A stretch of DNA of 64,000 nt, taken from assembly GCF_016741775.1 (NCBI RefSeq), contig NZ_JAERRK010000020.1, forward strand, positions 1 to 64,000, in the 5' to 3' direction. The position numbers were made by a program, and so were the translations under genes. Shown piece by piece: positions 29,700 to 37,498 of the stretch. Under the pieces are notes generated by a model, which saw only the letters and a list, made by a program, of their open reading frames with translations, did not search any database and had not been told where the DNA came from. Positions within the stretch are counted from its first letter, which is position 1, and every line of letters starts with the position of its first letter. Source of the DNA: Streptomyces actinomycinicus. Its GTDB lineage: Bacteria > Actinomycetota > Actinomycetes > Streptomycetales > Streptomycetaceae.

Positions 29700-31513
29700 T
29701 GTCCGGCGACCGGTCGCTGCCGGGCGAAGAACCGGTGCCGGAGAAAGCGGACGAGGCCGCCTTCCGGGAGACCCCGGACGTCCACGGCGCGTATCCGCGC
29801 CTCACGGAGGACCAGACAGCACGTCTGGCGGAGCACGGGCAACGCCGGACCATGGCTCCAGACGACGTGCTGATCCGGGAGGGGGAGCGCTGCGAGACGT
29901 TCTTCGTCGTCCTCAGCGGTACCGTCGCCGTGGTCGAGGACTACGGCACTCCCGAGGAGCACGTGCTGCGCGTGCACGGCCCAGGTCGCTTCATCGGCGA
30001 ACTCGGCCTGCTCTACGGACAAGTGGCCTTCTACACCGCTGTCGCCAGGGAGCCCGGCGAGGTCCTCGTCGTCCCCTTGGACCGGTTGCGCCACCTGGTG
30101 TCCCAGGACTCCACCATCGGGGACATCGTGCTGCGCGCCTGTCTGTGCCGTCGCGCGCTGCTCGTCGGACAGGGCGCCGGCTTCCGCATCATCGGCTCGC
30201 GCTACTCGCCCGACACCAGACGGCTGCGCGAGTTCGCCGTCCGCAACCGGCTGCCGCACCGCTGGATCGACCTGGAGACCGACGAGGAGGCCGAGGAGCT
30301 GCTGCGCCGCTTCGGCGTCGGCCCGGAGGAGACACCACTCGTCATCTGGCGGGACACCACCCTGTTGCGCAACCCCAGCAACGCGGAACTGGCCCGGCTC
30401 ATCGGCCTGCCGTCACTGCCCGCCGGAGACCGTCACGGCGACGTCCTCATCGTAGGCTCCGGACCCGCCGGCCTCGCTGCCGCGGTGTACGCCGCCTCCG
30501 AGGGCCTGAGCACCACGGTGGTGGAGGCGATGGCCACCGGAGGCCAGGCCGGCACGTCGTCCCGCATCGAGAATCTGCTCGGCTTCCCGTCCGGCATCTC
30601 CGGCGCCGAACTCACCGAACGCGCCGTGCTGCAGGCCGACAAGTTCGGCGCGAGCATCAGCCTTCCGCTGGAGGCGACCGGTCTCCATCCCAAGGACGAG
30701 GACCACTACGTCGTGGCGTTCGCCGACGGCAGCGAGATCGCCGCCCGCGCCGTCGTCCTGGCCATGGGTGCCCGCTACCGCCGGCTCCAGGTGCCCGGCA
30801 TCGAACGCCTGGAGGGCACGAGCGTGCACTACTCGGCGACCGTCTACGAGGCCCAGCAGTGCCGCACCGACCCGGTGGCCGTCGTCGGCGGAGGCAACTC
30901 CGCGGGGCAGGCGGTGCTGTTCCTCGCCGAGTACGCGTCGAAGGTGCACCTGCTGGTCCGAGGAGCCGGCCTTGAGGCCAACATGTCCCGCTACCTGATC
31001 GACCAGGTCGAGCGCCATCCGCGGGTGGAGATCATGCTGCACACCGAGGTCACCGAGGTCATCGGCCAGGAGGTGCTGGAGGAGCTGGACGTGGTCGACA
31101 ACCGCACGGGCGGGCACCGCCGGCTCGCGGTACGGAGCCTGTTCGTCTTCACCGGCGCCGAACCTCACACCGAGTGGCTCGCCGGCACCGTCGCCCTCGA
31201 CTCCCGCGGCTTCGTCCTCACCGGGCCGGAGGCCCAGGAAGCCTGCGCCTACCCCGAGGTGTGGCACGGCCGCGGGCGCTCGTGCATGACCCTGGAGGCC
31301 AGTCTGCCCGGGGTCTTCGCGGTAGGGGACGTCCGTAGCGGCTCGGTGAAGCGGGTGGCCTCCGCGGCCGGTGAGGGCGCGATGGCCATCCACTTCGTGC
31401 ACCGGCACCTGGGGCACTCGGCCGTACCCGGCACCACGGGCACGTCAGCTGTCGCGGGTCACTCTGACGTCTCCCCACGCATACGTCACAAGGAGTCCGC
31501 ATGGCTCGCATGA
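29699..31513 (+). CDS. cNMP-binding / Grx-like / thioredoxin-reductase-like fusion, lacking redox cysteines
   Basis: A 604-residue three-part protein. Residues 40-150 form a cyclic-nucleotide-binding fold (VLIREGERCETFFVVLSGTV, FIGELGLL). Residues 163-245 resemble a glutaredoxin fold, but the CxxC site reads SPDT (170-173). From 250 an FAD/NAD(P) thioredoxin-reductase fold starts (VLIVGSGPAGLAAA) with second GGGNSAGQA, and the site that is CATC in TrxB reads SATV (379-382). So neither redox pair is present and it cannot reduce thioredoxin by the usual mechanism. The start overlaps the UBP gene stop. It may be an NADPH-dependent oxidase or sensor gated by a ligand. Confidence 0.85.
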   Translation: MSGDRSLPGEEPVPEKADEAAFRETPDVHGAYPRLTEDQTARLAEHGQRRTMAPDDVLIREGERCETFFVVLSGTVAVVEDYGTPEEHVLRVHGPGRFIGELGLLYGQVAFYTAVAREPGEVLVVPLDRLRHLVSQDSTIGDIVLRACLCRRALLVGQGAGFRIIGSRYSPDTRRLREFAVRNRLPHRWIDLETDEEAEELLRRFGVGPEETPLVIWRDTTLLRNPSNAELARLIGLPSLPAGDRHGDVLIVGSGPAGLAAAVYAASEGLSTTVVEAMATGGQAGTSSRIENLLGFPSGISGAELTERAVLQADKFGASISLPLEATGLHPKDEDHYVVAFADGSEIAARAVVLAMGARYRRLQVPGIERLEGTSVHYSATVYEAQQCRTDPVAVVGGGNSAGQAVLFLAEYASKVHLLVRGAGLEANMSRYLIDQVERHPRVEIMLHTEVTEVIGQEVLEELDVVDNRTGGHRRLAVRSLFVFTGAEPHTEWLAGTVALDSRGFVLTGPEAQEACAYPEVWHGRGRSCMTLEASLPGVFAVGDVRSGSVKRVASAAGEGAMAIHFVHRHLGHSAVPGTTGTSAVAGHSDVSPRIRHKESAWLA

Positions 31514-31561
31514 CGCATGGCGGACGATGAGATCACGAGGAGGAAGGAGGAGGCGATTGCG

Positions 31562-31850
31562 ATGGCCATGCCTGTCCGGCGCCACCGCGGTGGCGGCATG
31601 CAGGAAAGGCCCGTCCGGGCACCCACCCCGCTCAATCCCCTGGTCGAGTTCGACGAACAGCCCAACCGGATGAGGGGCCTGCTGGAGTCGACGGCGGGCA
31701 CGGCACCCGCGGGCGCGGGAGCGCAAGGGTGTCCTGCGCCGCAGCACACGCCGTGCCGGAGCTTTCGAGCACCGTTTGCGGCTGTCCGGAGAACCGGACA
31801 CCCACAAGATCATGGCTGAGATGCAGGGCGGAGTGCTCGGGCACCCATCC
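31562..31850 (+). pseudogene. Decayed hsp20 (alpha-crystallin-family) gene
   Basis: The first part, in the frame of ATG 31562, reads MAMPVRRHRGGG and LNPLVEFDEQPNRMRGLLES, the N-terminal arm of streptomycete Hsp20. From 31716, in another frame, RERKGVLRRSTRRAGAFEHR then LRLSGEPDTHKIMAEM matches the later half of the alpha-crystallin domain. The central strands are missing, so an internal deletion with frame change has destroyed the gene. It lies just after the chaperone operon, where an intact hsp20 would fit functionally. Confidence 0.7.
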
Positions 31851-32116
31851 GGCATGCGGCCGGGCCGGCGAAGCTCGACACCCCTCACGACGGCGGTGAC
31901 ACGCTACGTGTCTCCCCACCGTTGGTGGTTCTTCCTGCTGGTCTCGCTGACCTTCTTCGTGGCGTACGCGGGGCGAACTCGGCCTGTCTGACGGTGAGCG
32001 AGGTCCTGAAAATCGCCGACCGCACCGCCCCCCGCCGGCGGACGGACCCGGCCGGCTCGACGGCGCACCGGGCGACCCCCATGACCAGCGGTGACCGAGG
32101 CAGAAGGAAGTCAGCT

Positions 32117-32509
32117 GTGAAATACGACGGATTCCTCGCCCGTGTGCGCGAGCGAGGCGACTACAACGACCAGGACGAAGCCGCGGACGTCACCAACGCC
32201 GTGCTGGAAGTGCTGGCCCAACGGATCAGCCCGGGAGAGGTCAAGGACCTCGCATCACAACTGCCCGGCCCGCTGGGACAAGTCCTGGACCATGCCGCGC
32301 CGCAGCAGGCGCGAAGCTTTGGGATCGAAGAGTTCTACCGCCTGGTCGCCGAGCGCACCCATGCCCGGCCGCGTACGGCGCAGTGGGACGCCAGCGCGGT
32401 CCTGACCACCGTCGCCGACGCTGTCACCGGCGGAGAGCTGAATCAGATCATCAGCCAGCTCCCCTCCAGTTACGCGGTCCTGTTCGGCAAGGCCGACCTC
32501 GCGGACTGA
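32117..32509 (+). CDS. DUF2267 protein
   Basis: A 130-residue protein from GTG 32117 behind GGAAG. It starts MKYDGFLARVRERGDY and contains two similar helical halves (VTNAVLEVLAQRISPGEVKD and VLTTVADAVTGGELNQII), the repeat typical of DUF2267. Function is unknown; in actinobacteria such genes cluster with Hsp20, Usp and other stress genes, which fits the neighbourhood. It is followed by a region of gene scraps. Confidence 0.85.
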   Translation: MKYDGFLARVRERGDYNDQDEAADVTNAVLEVLAQRISPGEVKDLASQLPGPLGQVLDHAAPQQARSFGIEEFYRLVAERTHARPRTAQWDASAVLTTVADAVTGGELNQIISQLPSSYAVLFGKADLAD

Positions 32510-32699
32510 TTCCGTGAGGCGCGGTGGTTGCTGAGCGTGATGTCTCGCATCTGACCGGCGTTGTTCACACCCAGATCCAGGTCGGCTGGTTCCTGGCACC
32601 CCTGTCGCTCGGCCGACCGCGCGGCGAACGTCTTCAAGGAGCGGGTCTCCAGCCGGGGGCCGGGCTAGGCCGGGCCGTCGCCCTCTTTCGCCCGGGCCG

Positions 32700-32862
32700 C
32701 TGGTGAGCGCGGGCTCCAGCAGGTACGTCAGCAGGTAGTGGGCGAGGAAGTTGACCTGGAAGGCGACTTCATTGCCATCGGCGGTCACCGTGTGGCGTTC
32801 GGGGGCGGCCAGCCGGCGTTGTCGACGAGGACGTCGAGGTGCGGGTGAGCGGTGACGACTGC
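32700..32862 (-). pseudogene. Short-chain dehydrogenase scrap with frameshift
   Basis: Reading leftward: HPHLDVLVDNAG, then after a frame change near 32815 APERHTVTADGNEVAFQVNF and LAHYLLTYLLEPAL. These are the NNAG and FQVNxLAHFLLT landmarks of SDR proteins, about 50 residues of a normal 250-300. Both ends are missing. Confidence 0.6.
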
Positions 32863-32880
32863 CGGCGGCCGGCAGTCAGC

Positions 32881-32966
32881 GAGAGGCCCGTACGGTAGTT
32901 CCCGGGAAGCTCCTTGATGCGCGCCTTGTACGCCCGCCGGCGCTTCTTGGGTCCGATCAGCTTCAC
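32881..32966 (-). pseudogene. DUF1048 scrap (5' part)
   Basis: From a GTG at 32966: VKLIGPKKRRRAYKARIKEL then PGNYRTGL. This matches the start of DUF1048 proteins (GxKxxWRxYKARxKxLPxNYRxA), normally about 115 residues; only about 28 remain before the SDR scrap. DUF1048 genes usually follow padR genes, as the next scrap does here. Confidence 0.5.
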
Positions 32967-32998
32967 GAGTAAGCCGCTTCTTCCGACATCGGACGTGG

Positions 32999-33100
32999 TT
33001 ACTCGCCCCCTTCGCGGAGCTGTTCCAGTCGTTCCGTGAGGAAGCCCCAGGTACTCCAGAACTCTTCGAGGTACTCCCGTCCGTCCCTGAGCGTTGAGGG
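32999..33100 (-). pseudogene. PadR-type regulator scrap (3' end)
   Basis: The minus-strand frame ending at TAA 32999 reads LRDGREYLEEFWSTWGFLTE then RLEQLREGGE. This is like the C-terminal dimer helix of PadR proteins that precede DUF1048 genes. About 30 residues are left; the DNA-binding part is gone. Confidence 0.45.
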
Positions 33101-33189
33101 AATGCACCTAGCGCGGCGGCCCCTTCTCGGAGGGGACCTTCTCCACGTCGACGCAGGCGGCGTCATCATGCTCGACGAGCCGACGGCGT

Positions 33190-34767
33190 CTAGGCGTCCG
33201 TCAGCCGGGCCTCTTCCAGGTCCAAGGCGCGCTGCAGCCTGCGGCGGGTGACGTCGCTGATGGTGTGGGTGTCGTAGAGGCGCTGGAGTTCGCCGGTCTC
33301 GACCGTGATGAGATCGCGGCGCAGCTGGCGGTACACCCGGTCGGCGGACTCGGTGGCCGTGCCGTCGGCGCCCTTGCTGTCGGCGAGGCGGTCGCGCGCG
33401 TCTTCGAGCCGGGCGGCCAGGCCCCGGCGGAGCCGGTCGAGGACGACGTCCGGCACCACCTCCAGCTCCGCGAGTTCCTCCAGGCGGGCCAGGCCGGCGT
33501 GGGCGAGGTGGGAGCGGGCCTCGGCCTCTTCGCGCGCGGTGTGGTGGGGCTCCAGCGCGATGCCGGAGCGCCGGACGAGCGGGGCGAGGGTGAAGCCCTG
33601 GACGACGAGAGTGACGACCACGACCGAGGTGGTCAGGACCAGGACCAGCGACCGGTCGGTGAGCGGGGCGCCGTTCTCCATGACCTCCGGGATGGACAGC
33701 GCCGCGGCCAGCGGCATCACTCCGCGGGTGCCCGCCCAGGTGAGCACCATCGGCACCCGCCAGTTCACCCCTGCGACGCCGCCCTTGCGCTGCACGACGG
33801 CCGAGAGCGGTGCCAGCCACAGCAGGCGCACGGCGACGAGCGTGGCGGCCACGGCGAGGGCGTACAGCGGCCAGGCCCGGCCCCCGTCGGCCAGCGCCCG
33901 CACCTGGGAGGGGAGGGCCAGCCCGATGAGGCTGAAGACCACGCTCTCCAGGAGGAAGACGACCGTGCCGTACACGGCGTGGAGCTGGAGCCTTATCCGG
34001 GCGTTGGTGAGCCGGTCGCCGTGTCCGCCCAGGACCACCCCGGCGACCACACAGGACGTGACTCCGGAGGTGTGCGCGATCTCCGCCAGCAGGTAGGCGG
34101 CATAAGGGGTGACCAGGGCGATCACCGTTTCCAGCACCGGATCCTCGGTGCGGCGCCGGACCAGTGTGATCACTCCGGCCACTGCCGCGCCGATCACCGT
34201 GCCGCCGCCCGCGAGCAGCAGGAACTCGCCCCCGGCCGAACCCCAGTCGGCGGCGGCCGAGGCCACGGCGATGCCCGCGGCCACCCGGACCAGCACCAGG
34301 GAGGTCGCGTCGTTGAACAGGCTCTCGGCCTGGACGAGGACCTGGACCCGGGGAGGCAGGGCGAGCCTGCGGCCGAGCGCCGTGACCGCCACCGGATCCG
34401 TGCTGGCCAGCACCGCGCCGAGGACGAACGCCATCTGCCAGGACAGTGGAGTGAGCACGGCGGCCACCGCCGCGACAGCTGCCGCGGACGCGAGGACCAG
34501 GCCGATGGCGAGAACGCCCACCGGCTTCCACACGGCCCGCAGCTCCCGCCAGGGCATGTCCTCCGCGCTCGCGTACAGCAGCGGCGGCAGAACGACCAGG
34601 CCGATGATCTCAGGGCTGATCTGGATCTCCGGCGTGCCCGGCAGCAGCGCCACCGCGAGACCGGCGACCACGAGCAAGGAGGGAGCCGGGATACGCCATC
34701 GGCGCGCGAACGTGGCGACCACCGTGGCGAGAACCACGAGGGCGAGAACCGTACCGACGCTGCGCAT
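33190..34767 (-). CDS. CPA1-family Na+/H+ antiporter
   Basis: A 525-residue transporter from ATG 34767, preceded by AGGGGAAC. About 12 hydrophobic segments fill residues 1-400, with LASTDPVAVTALG and LFNDATSL, the ion-site motifs of NhaP/NHE-type exchangers. A soluble Glu/Arg-rich C-terminal tail of about 120 residues follows. It should exchange cytoplasmic Na+ (or K+) for H+ across the membrane, aiding pH and salt balance. It sits back-to-back with the potassium uptake region, a sensible functional pairing. Confidence 0.9.
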   Translation of the reverse strand: MRSVGTVLALVVLATVVATFARRWRIPAPSLLVVAGLAVALLPGTPEIQISPEIIGLVVLPPLLYASAEDMPWRELRAVWKPVGVLAIGLVLASAAAVAAVAAVLTPLSWQMAFVLGAVLASTDPVAVTALGRRLALPPRVQVLVQAESLFNDATSLVLVRVAAGIAVASAAADWGSAGGEFLLLAGGGTVIGAAVAGVITLVRRRTEDPVLETVIALVTPYAAYLLAEIAHTSGVTSCVVAGVVLGGHGDRLTNARIRLQLHAVYGTVVFLLESVVFSLIGLALPSQVRALADGGRAWPLYALAVAATLVAVRLLWLAPLSAVVQRKGGVAGVNWRVPMVLTWAGTRGVMPLAAALSIPEVMENGAPLTDRSLVLVLTTSVVVVTLVVQGFTLAPLVRRSGIALEPHHTAREEAEARSHLAHAGLARLEELAELEVVPDVVLDRLRRGLAARLEDARDRLADSKGADGTATESADRVYRQLRRDLITVETGELQRLYDTHTISDVTRRRLQRALDLEEARLTDA

Positions 34768-35000
34768 GCCGTTCCCCTGGGGCCTACGGAAGCCACCCTG
34801 GCCTCCGGCCGACCAGACTTCCCGGCACACCTGTCCTCAGCCTATCGGGCCAGGTCACATCAAGACAGTGTCAAGGTCTCGGGGAGCGCCGCCAAGGAAG
34901 TGCTAACGACCACGTCGATCGCCCGGCGAAGCGGCTTCCTTGGAGGAGGAACCTTTCCGCGCGGGGAAGCCGGATCAGGGAGCGGAGCGCGTCGACGGCG
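34768..35000. other. Gap between antiporter and KdpD scrap
   Basis: 233 bases with no gene. A spaced pair TCAAGACAG / TCAAGG lies around 34859-34876; TCAAG words recur in the kdp leader (35521-35595). No clear promoter was assigned. Confidence 0.3.
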
Positions 35001-35170
35001 ATGAGTGACGTACGGCCCGGACGACTGAAGGTCGACATCGAGACCCTCCTCGACGCCGGCATCGACGTGATCACCGCGCTGAACATCCAGCACCTGGAGT
35101 CCGTCAACGACGTGGTCGAGAAGATCACCGGAGTGCCCCAGCACGAGACCGTGCCGGACGAGGTCGTACG
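35001..35170 (+). pseudogene. kdpD: KdpD scrap (part of the N-terminal KdpD/Usp domain)
   Basis: The frame from 35001 reads DIETLLDAGIDVITALNIQH then LESVNDVVEKITGVPQHETV, an unmistakable piece of the KdpD sensor domain corresponding to roughly residues 90-150 of the kinase. Everything before and after is missing; from 35171 the DNA belongs to a permease tail. Another KdpD piece, the first 26 codons, lies at 41155 on the far side of the kdp operon. Confidence 0.8.
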
Positions 35171-35478
35171 TGTGCTACCCGGACCCCGAGGACAGGGCCC
35201 AGATACATGCCTTCGAGCGGTCCTGGGCGGCGTGACCCGGGCGTGGAACTCGTGCGGCTGTCCTGTGAGCGGCGCAGTCTGGGCCGCCTCATCGCCGCGT
35301 ACGTCCTGAGGCGGCCGCCGCCGAGCCCGGCACCCGGGTGACGGTGCTGATCCCGGAGGCCGAGCCGGAGCGGCTGTGGCAGCGGCTGCTGCAGAACCGG
35401 CGCGGCGCCGTCGTCGCGCACGCCGTACGCCGGGAGACGGACGCGGTGATCTGCCGGCTCCGCTTCCGGCTGCTGTGA
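35171..35478 (+). pseudogene. C-terminal tail of an APC-family permease, frameshifted
   Basis: Three consecutive frames give YPDPEDRAQIHAFERSWAA, then PGVELVRLSCERRSLGRL, then VTVLIPEAEPERLWQRLLQN and AVICRLRFRLL before TGA at 35478. This is the cytoplasmic tail found on amino-acid permease-like genes that precede kdp operons in streptomycetes. The membrane part is absent and at least two frameshifts (near 35235 and 35309) break what is left. Confidence 0.6.
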
Positions 35479-35520
35479 ACCGGGTCACCGCCGATCAGGG
35501 GGCCTACCGGCCAGTACGGA

Positions 35521-35595
35521 TCAAGGGCCGTAAGGGCCCCGTCAAAGGTGACGGGGCGGCCGTAAGGGGGCCGTCAAGGGGCGACCAGATCAAGC
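35521..35595 (+). promoter_or_regulatory. Leader repeats and hairpin upstream of the kdp operon
   Basis: GGCCGTAAGGG occurs at 35526-35536 and 35558-35568, and GTCAA follows each at the same distance, making a 32-base direct repeat (about three helical turns). Inside the first copy CCCCGTCA (35537-35544) pairs perfectly with TGACGGGG (35549-35556). TCAAG words flank both sides. The array lies 60-135 bases before the first small ORF of the operon, a likely KdpE site or RNA leader. Confidence 0.5.
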
Positions 35596-35655
35596 CAGAG
35601 ACGCGCTTTCCTCGTAGACGTCCGATGCAACCGAACCTCACTCCAGGAGTTCGCG

Positions 35656-35739
35656 ATGGCCGATCTGGCCTTCGTCGTCACCGTGCTCGCGGGTTTCGCG
35701 CTGGTGGCCCTTGTCGCCAAGGGGGTGACCAAGCTGTGA
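35656..35739 (+). CDS. 27-residue hydrophobic peptide upstream of kdpF
   Basis: ATG 35656 to TGA 35739 encodes a 27-residue single-span peptide beginning MADLAFVVTVLAGF and ending KGVTKL, with CAGGAG upstream at 35644-35649. The kdpF start overlaps its stop (GTGA). Size, hydrophobicity and translational coupling resemble KdpF itself, a lipid-like stabiliser of the pump, so it may be a second small subunit or a duplicated KdpF. Function is inference. Confidence 0.65.
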   Translation: MADLAFVVTVLAGFALVALVAKGVTKL

Positions 35740-35825
35740 CCGCCGAGAACATCGTCGGCCTCGTCGTGGCCGTCGCCCTGCTGGGCTATCTCGTCCTCGC
35801 CCTGATCTTCCCGGAGAGGTTCTGA
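35736..35825 (+). CDS. kdpF: KdpF, small subunit of the K+ pump
   Basis: A 29-residue membrane peptide from GTG 35736: a single hydrophobic span (IVGLVVAVALLGYLVLALIF) and the PERF end typical of KdpF. It stabilises the KdpABC complex. It overlaps the preceding small ORF by four bases and lies 8 bases before kdpA. Confidence 0.9.
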   Translation: MTAENIVGLVVAVALLGYLVLALIFPERF

Positions 35826-35833
35826 GACACGAC

Positions 35834-37498
35834 ATGAGTCCCGTACTTGCAGGCGTGCTCCAACTGCTCGCCCTGACGGGCGCGCTGGCGCTCGTCTATG
35901 CCCCCGTCGGTAACTACATGGCCAAGGTCTACTCCTCCCCGAGGCATCTTCGGGTGGAGAAGTGGGTCTACAAGGCCATCGGGGCCAACCCTGACTCCGA
36001 GATGACCTGGCCCGCGTATCTGCGCGGTGTGCTGGCGTTCTCGGCCGTCAGCGTGCTGTTCCTCTACCTGCTGCAGCGGCTGCAGGGCGTGCTGCCCGGC
36101 TCGATGGGCTTCTCGTCGGTGAATCCGGCGCAGTCGTTCAACACGGCCGTGTCCTTCGTGACGAACACCAACTGGCAGTCGTACTACGGCGAGCAGACCA
36201 TGGGGCACGTCGTGCAGACCGCCGGTCTGGCCGTGCAGAACTTCGTCTCCGCGGCCGTCGGCATGGCGGTGGCCGTGGCGCTCGTCCGGGGGTTCGCCCG
36301 CTCGCGCACCGGTGAGCTGGGCAACTTCTGGTCCGACCTGGTCCGTGGCACCTTGCGGATCCTGGTGCCGATGGCCGCCGTCGCCGCGGTGGTCCTGGTG
36401 GCCTGCGGGGCGATCCAGAACTTCTCCGGCATCCACGAGGTCGGGCAGTTCATGGGCGGCTCGCAGCAGTGGAACGGCGGCGCGGTGGCCTCCCAGGAGG
36501 CCATCAAGGAGCTGGGCACCAACGGCGGCGGCTACTTCAACGCCAACTCCGCCCACCCCTTCGAGAACCCGACCCCGTTCACCAACCTCTTCGAGACCTT
36601 CCTGATCCTCGTCATCCCGTTCTCCCTGACCCGGACCTTCGGCGTGATGGTGGGCTCGGTGCGGCAGGGATACGCGATCCTCGCCACGATGTTCACGATC
36701 TGGCTGGGCTTCGTCGCGCTGATGATGTGGGCCGAGTTCGCGCACCACGGCCCGGCGCTGCAGGCCGCGGGCGGCGCGATGGAGGGCAAGGAGGTCCGCT
36801 TCGGCATCGGCGGCTCGTCGATCTTCGCGGTCACCACGACCTTGACGTCGACGGGTGCGGTGGACTCCTTCCACTCCTCCTTCACCGGCCTGGGCGGCGG
36901 CATCACGATGCTGAGCATGATGCTGGGAGAGATCGCGCCCGGCGGCACCGGCTCCGGTCTCTACGGCATCCTGATCATGGCCGTGATCGCGGTGTTCATC
37001 GCCGGCCTGATGGTCGGCCGTACGCCCGAGTACCTGGGCAAGAAGATCGGCGCGCGGGAGATGAAACTCGCCGCCTGCTACATCCTGATCACCCCCGCCC
37101 TGGTGCTCGTGTTCACGGCCGCCTCGATGGCGCTGCCGACACCGCCGCACTCCATGCTCAACTCCGGCGCGCACGGGTTCTCCGAGGTGCTGTACGCCTT
37201 CACCTCCGCCGCCAACAACAACGGCTCCGCCTTCGCCGGCCTGAACGCGAACACCGACTGGTTCAACACCATGACCGGGCTCGCGATGCTGCTCGGCCGC
37301 CTCCTGCCCATGGTCTTCGTGCTGGCGCTGGCCGGCTCCCTGGCCGGGCAGAAGCCGGTCCCGGTCACCGCGGGCACCTTGCGCACCGAGAAGCCGCTGT
37401 TCACCGGCCTGCTGGTCGGCGCGATCCTGATCATCACCGGTCTGACGTACTTCCCGGCCCTCGCCCTGGGCCCGCTCGCCGAAGGACTGGCGTCATGA
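35834..37498 (+). CDS. kdpA: KdpA, K+-translocating subunit
   Basis: A 554-residue membrane protein with about ten spans and four selectivity-filter-like loops, including SFVTNTNWQSY, ELGTNGGGYFNANSAHPFEN and TSAANNNGSAFAGL. It forms the K+ channel-like part of the high-affinity KdpFABC ATPase. The stop overlaps the kdpB start (ATGA). The sequence appears complete and well conserved. Confidence 0.95.
   Translation: MSPVLAGVLQLLALTGALALVYAPVGNYMAKVYSSPRHLRVEKWVYKAIGANPDSEMTWPAYLRGVLAFSAVSVLFLYLLQRLQGVLPGSMGFSSVNPAQSFNTAVSFVTNTNWQSYYGEQTMGHVVQTAGLAVQNFVSAAVGMAVAVALVRGFARSRTGELGNFWSDLVRGTLRILVPMAAVAAVVLVACGAIQNFSGIHEVGQFMGGSQQWNGGAVASQEAIKELGTNGGGYFNANSAHPFENPTPFTNLFETFLILVIPFSLTRTFGVMVGSVRQGYAILATMFTIWLGFVALMMWAEFAHHGPALQAAGGAMEGKEVRFGIGGSSIFAVTTTLTSTGAVDSFHSSFTGLGGGITMLSMMLGEIAPGGTGSGLYGILIMAVIAVFIAGLMVGRTPEYLGKKIGAREMKLAACYILITPALVLVFTAASMALPTPPHSMLNSGAHGFSEVLYAFTSAANNNGSAFAGLNANTDWFNTMTGLAMLLGRLLPMVFVLALAGSLAGQKPVPVTAGTLRTEKPLFTGLLVGAILIITGLTYFPALALGPLAEGLAS

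Larger units (their letters stand above)
32510..33189. other. Gene graveyard: several truncated scraps
   Basis: About 680 bases packed with short pieces of recognisable genes on both strands, none intact: SDR, DUF1048 and PadR scraps (minus, listed separately) and, on the plus strand at about 33109-33189, a stretch reading VIMLDEPTAS that recalls an ABC ATPase Walker B. The pieces abut directly, suggesting repeated deletion. Confidence 0.55.
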
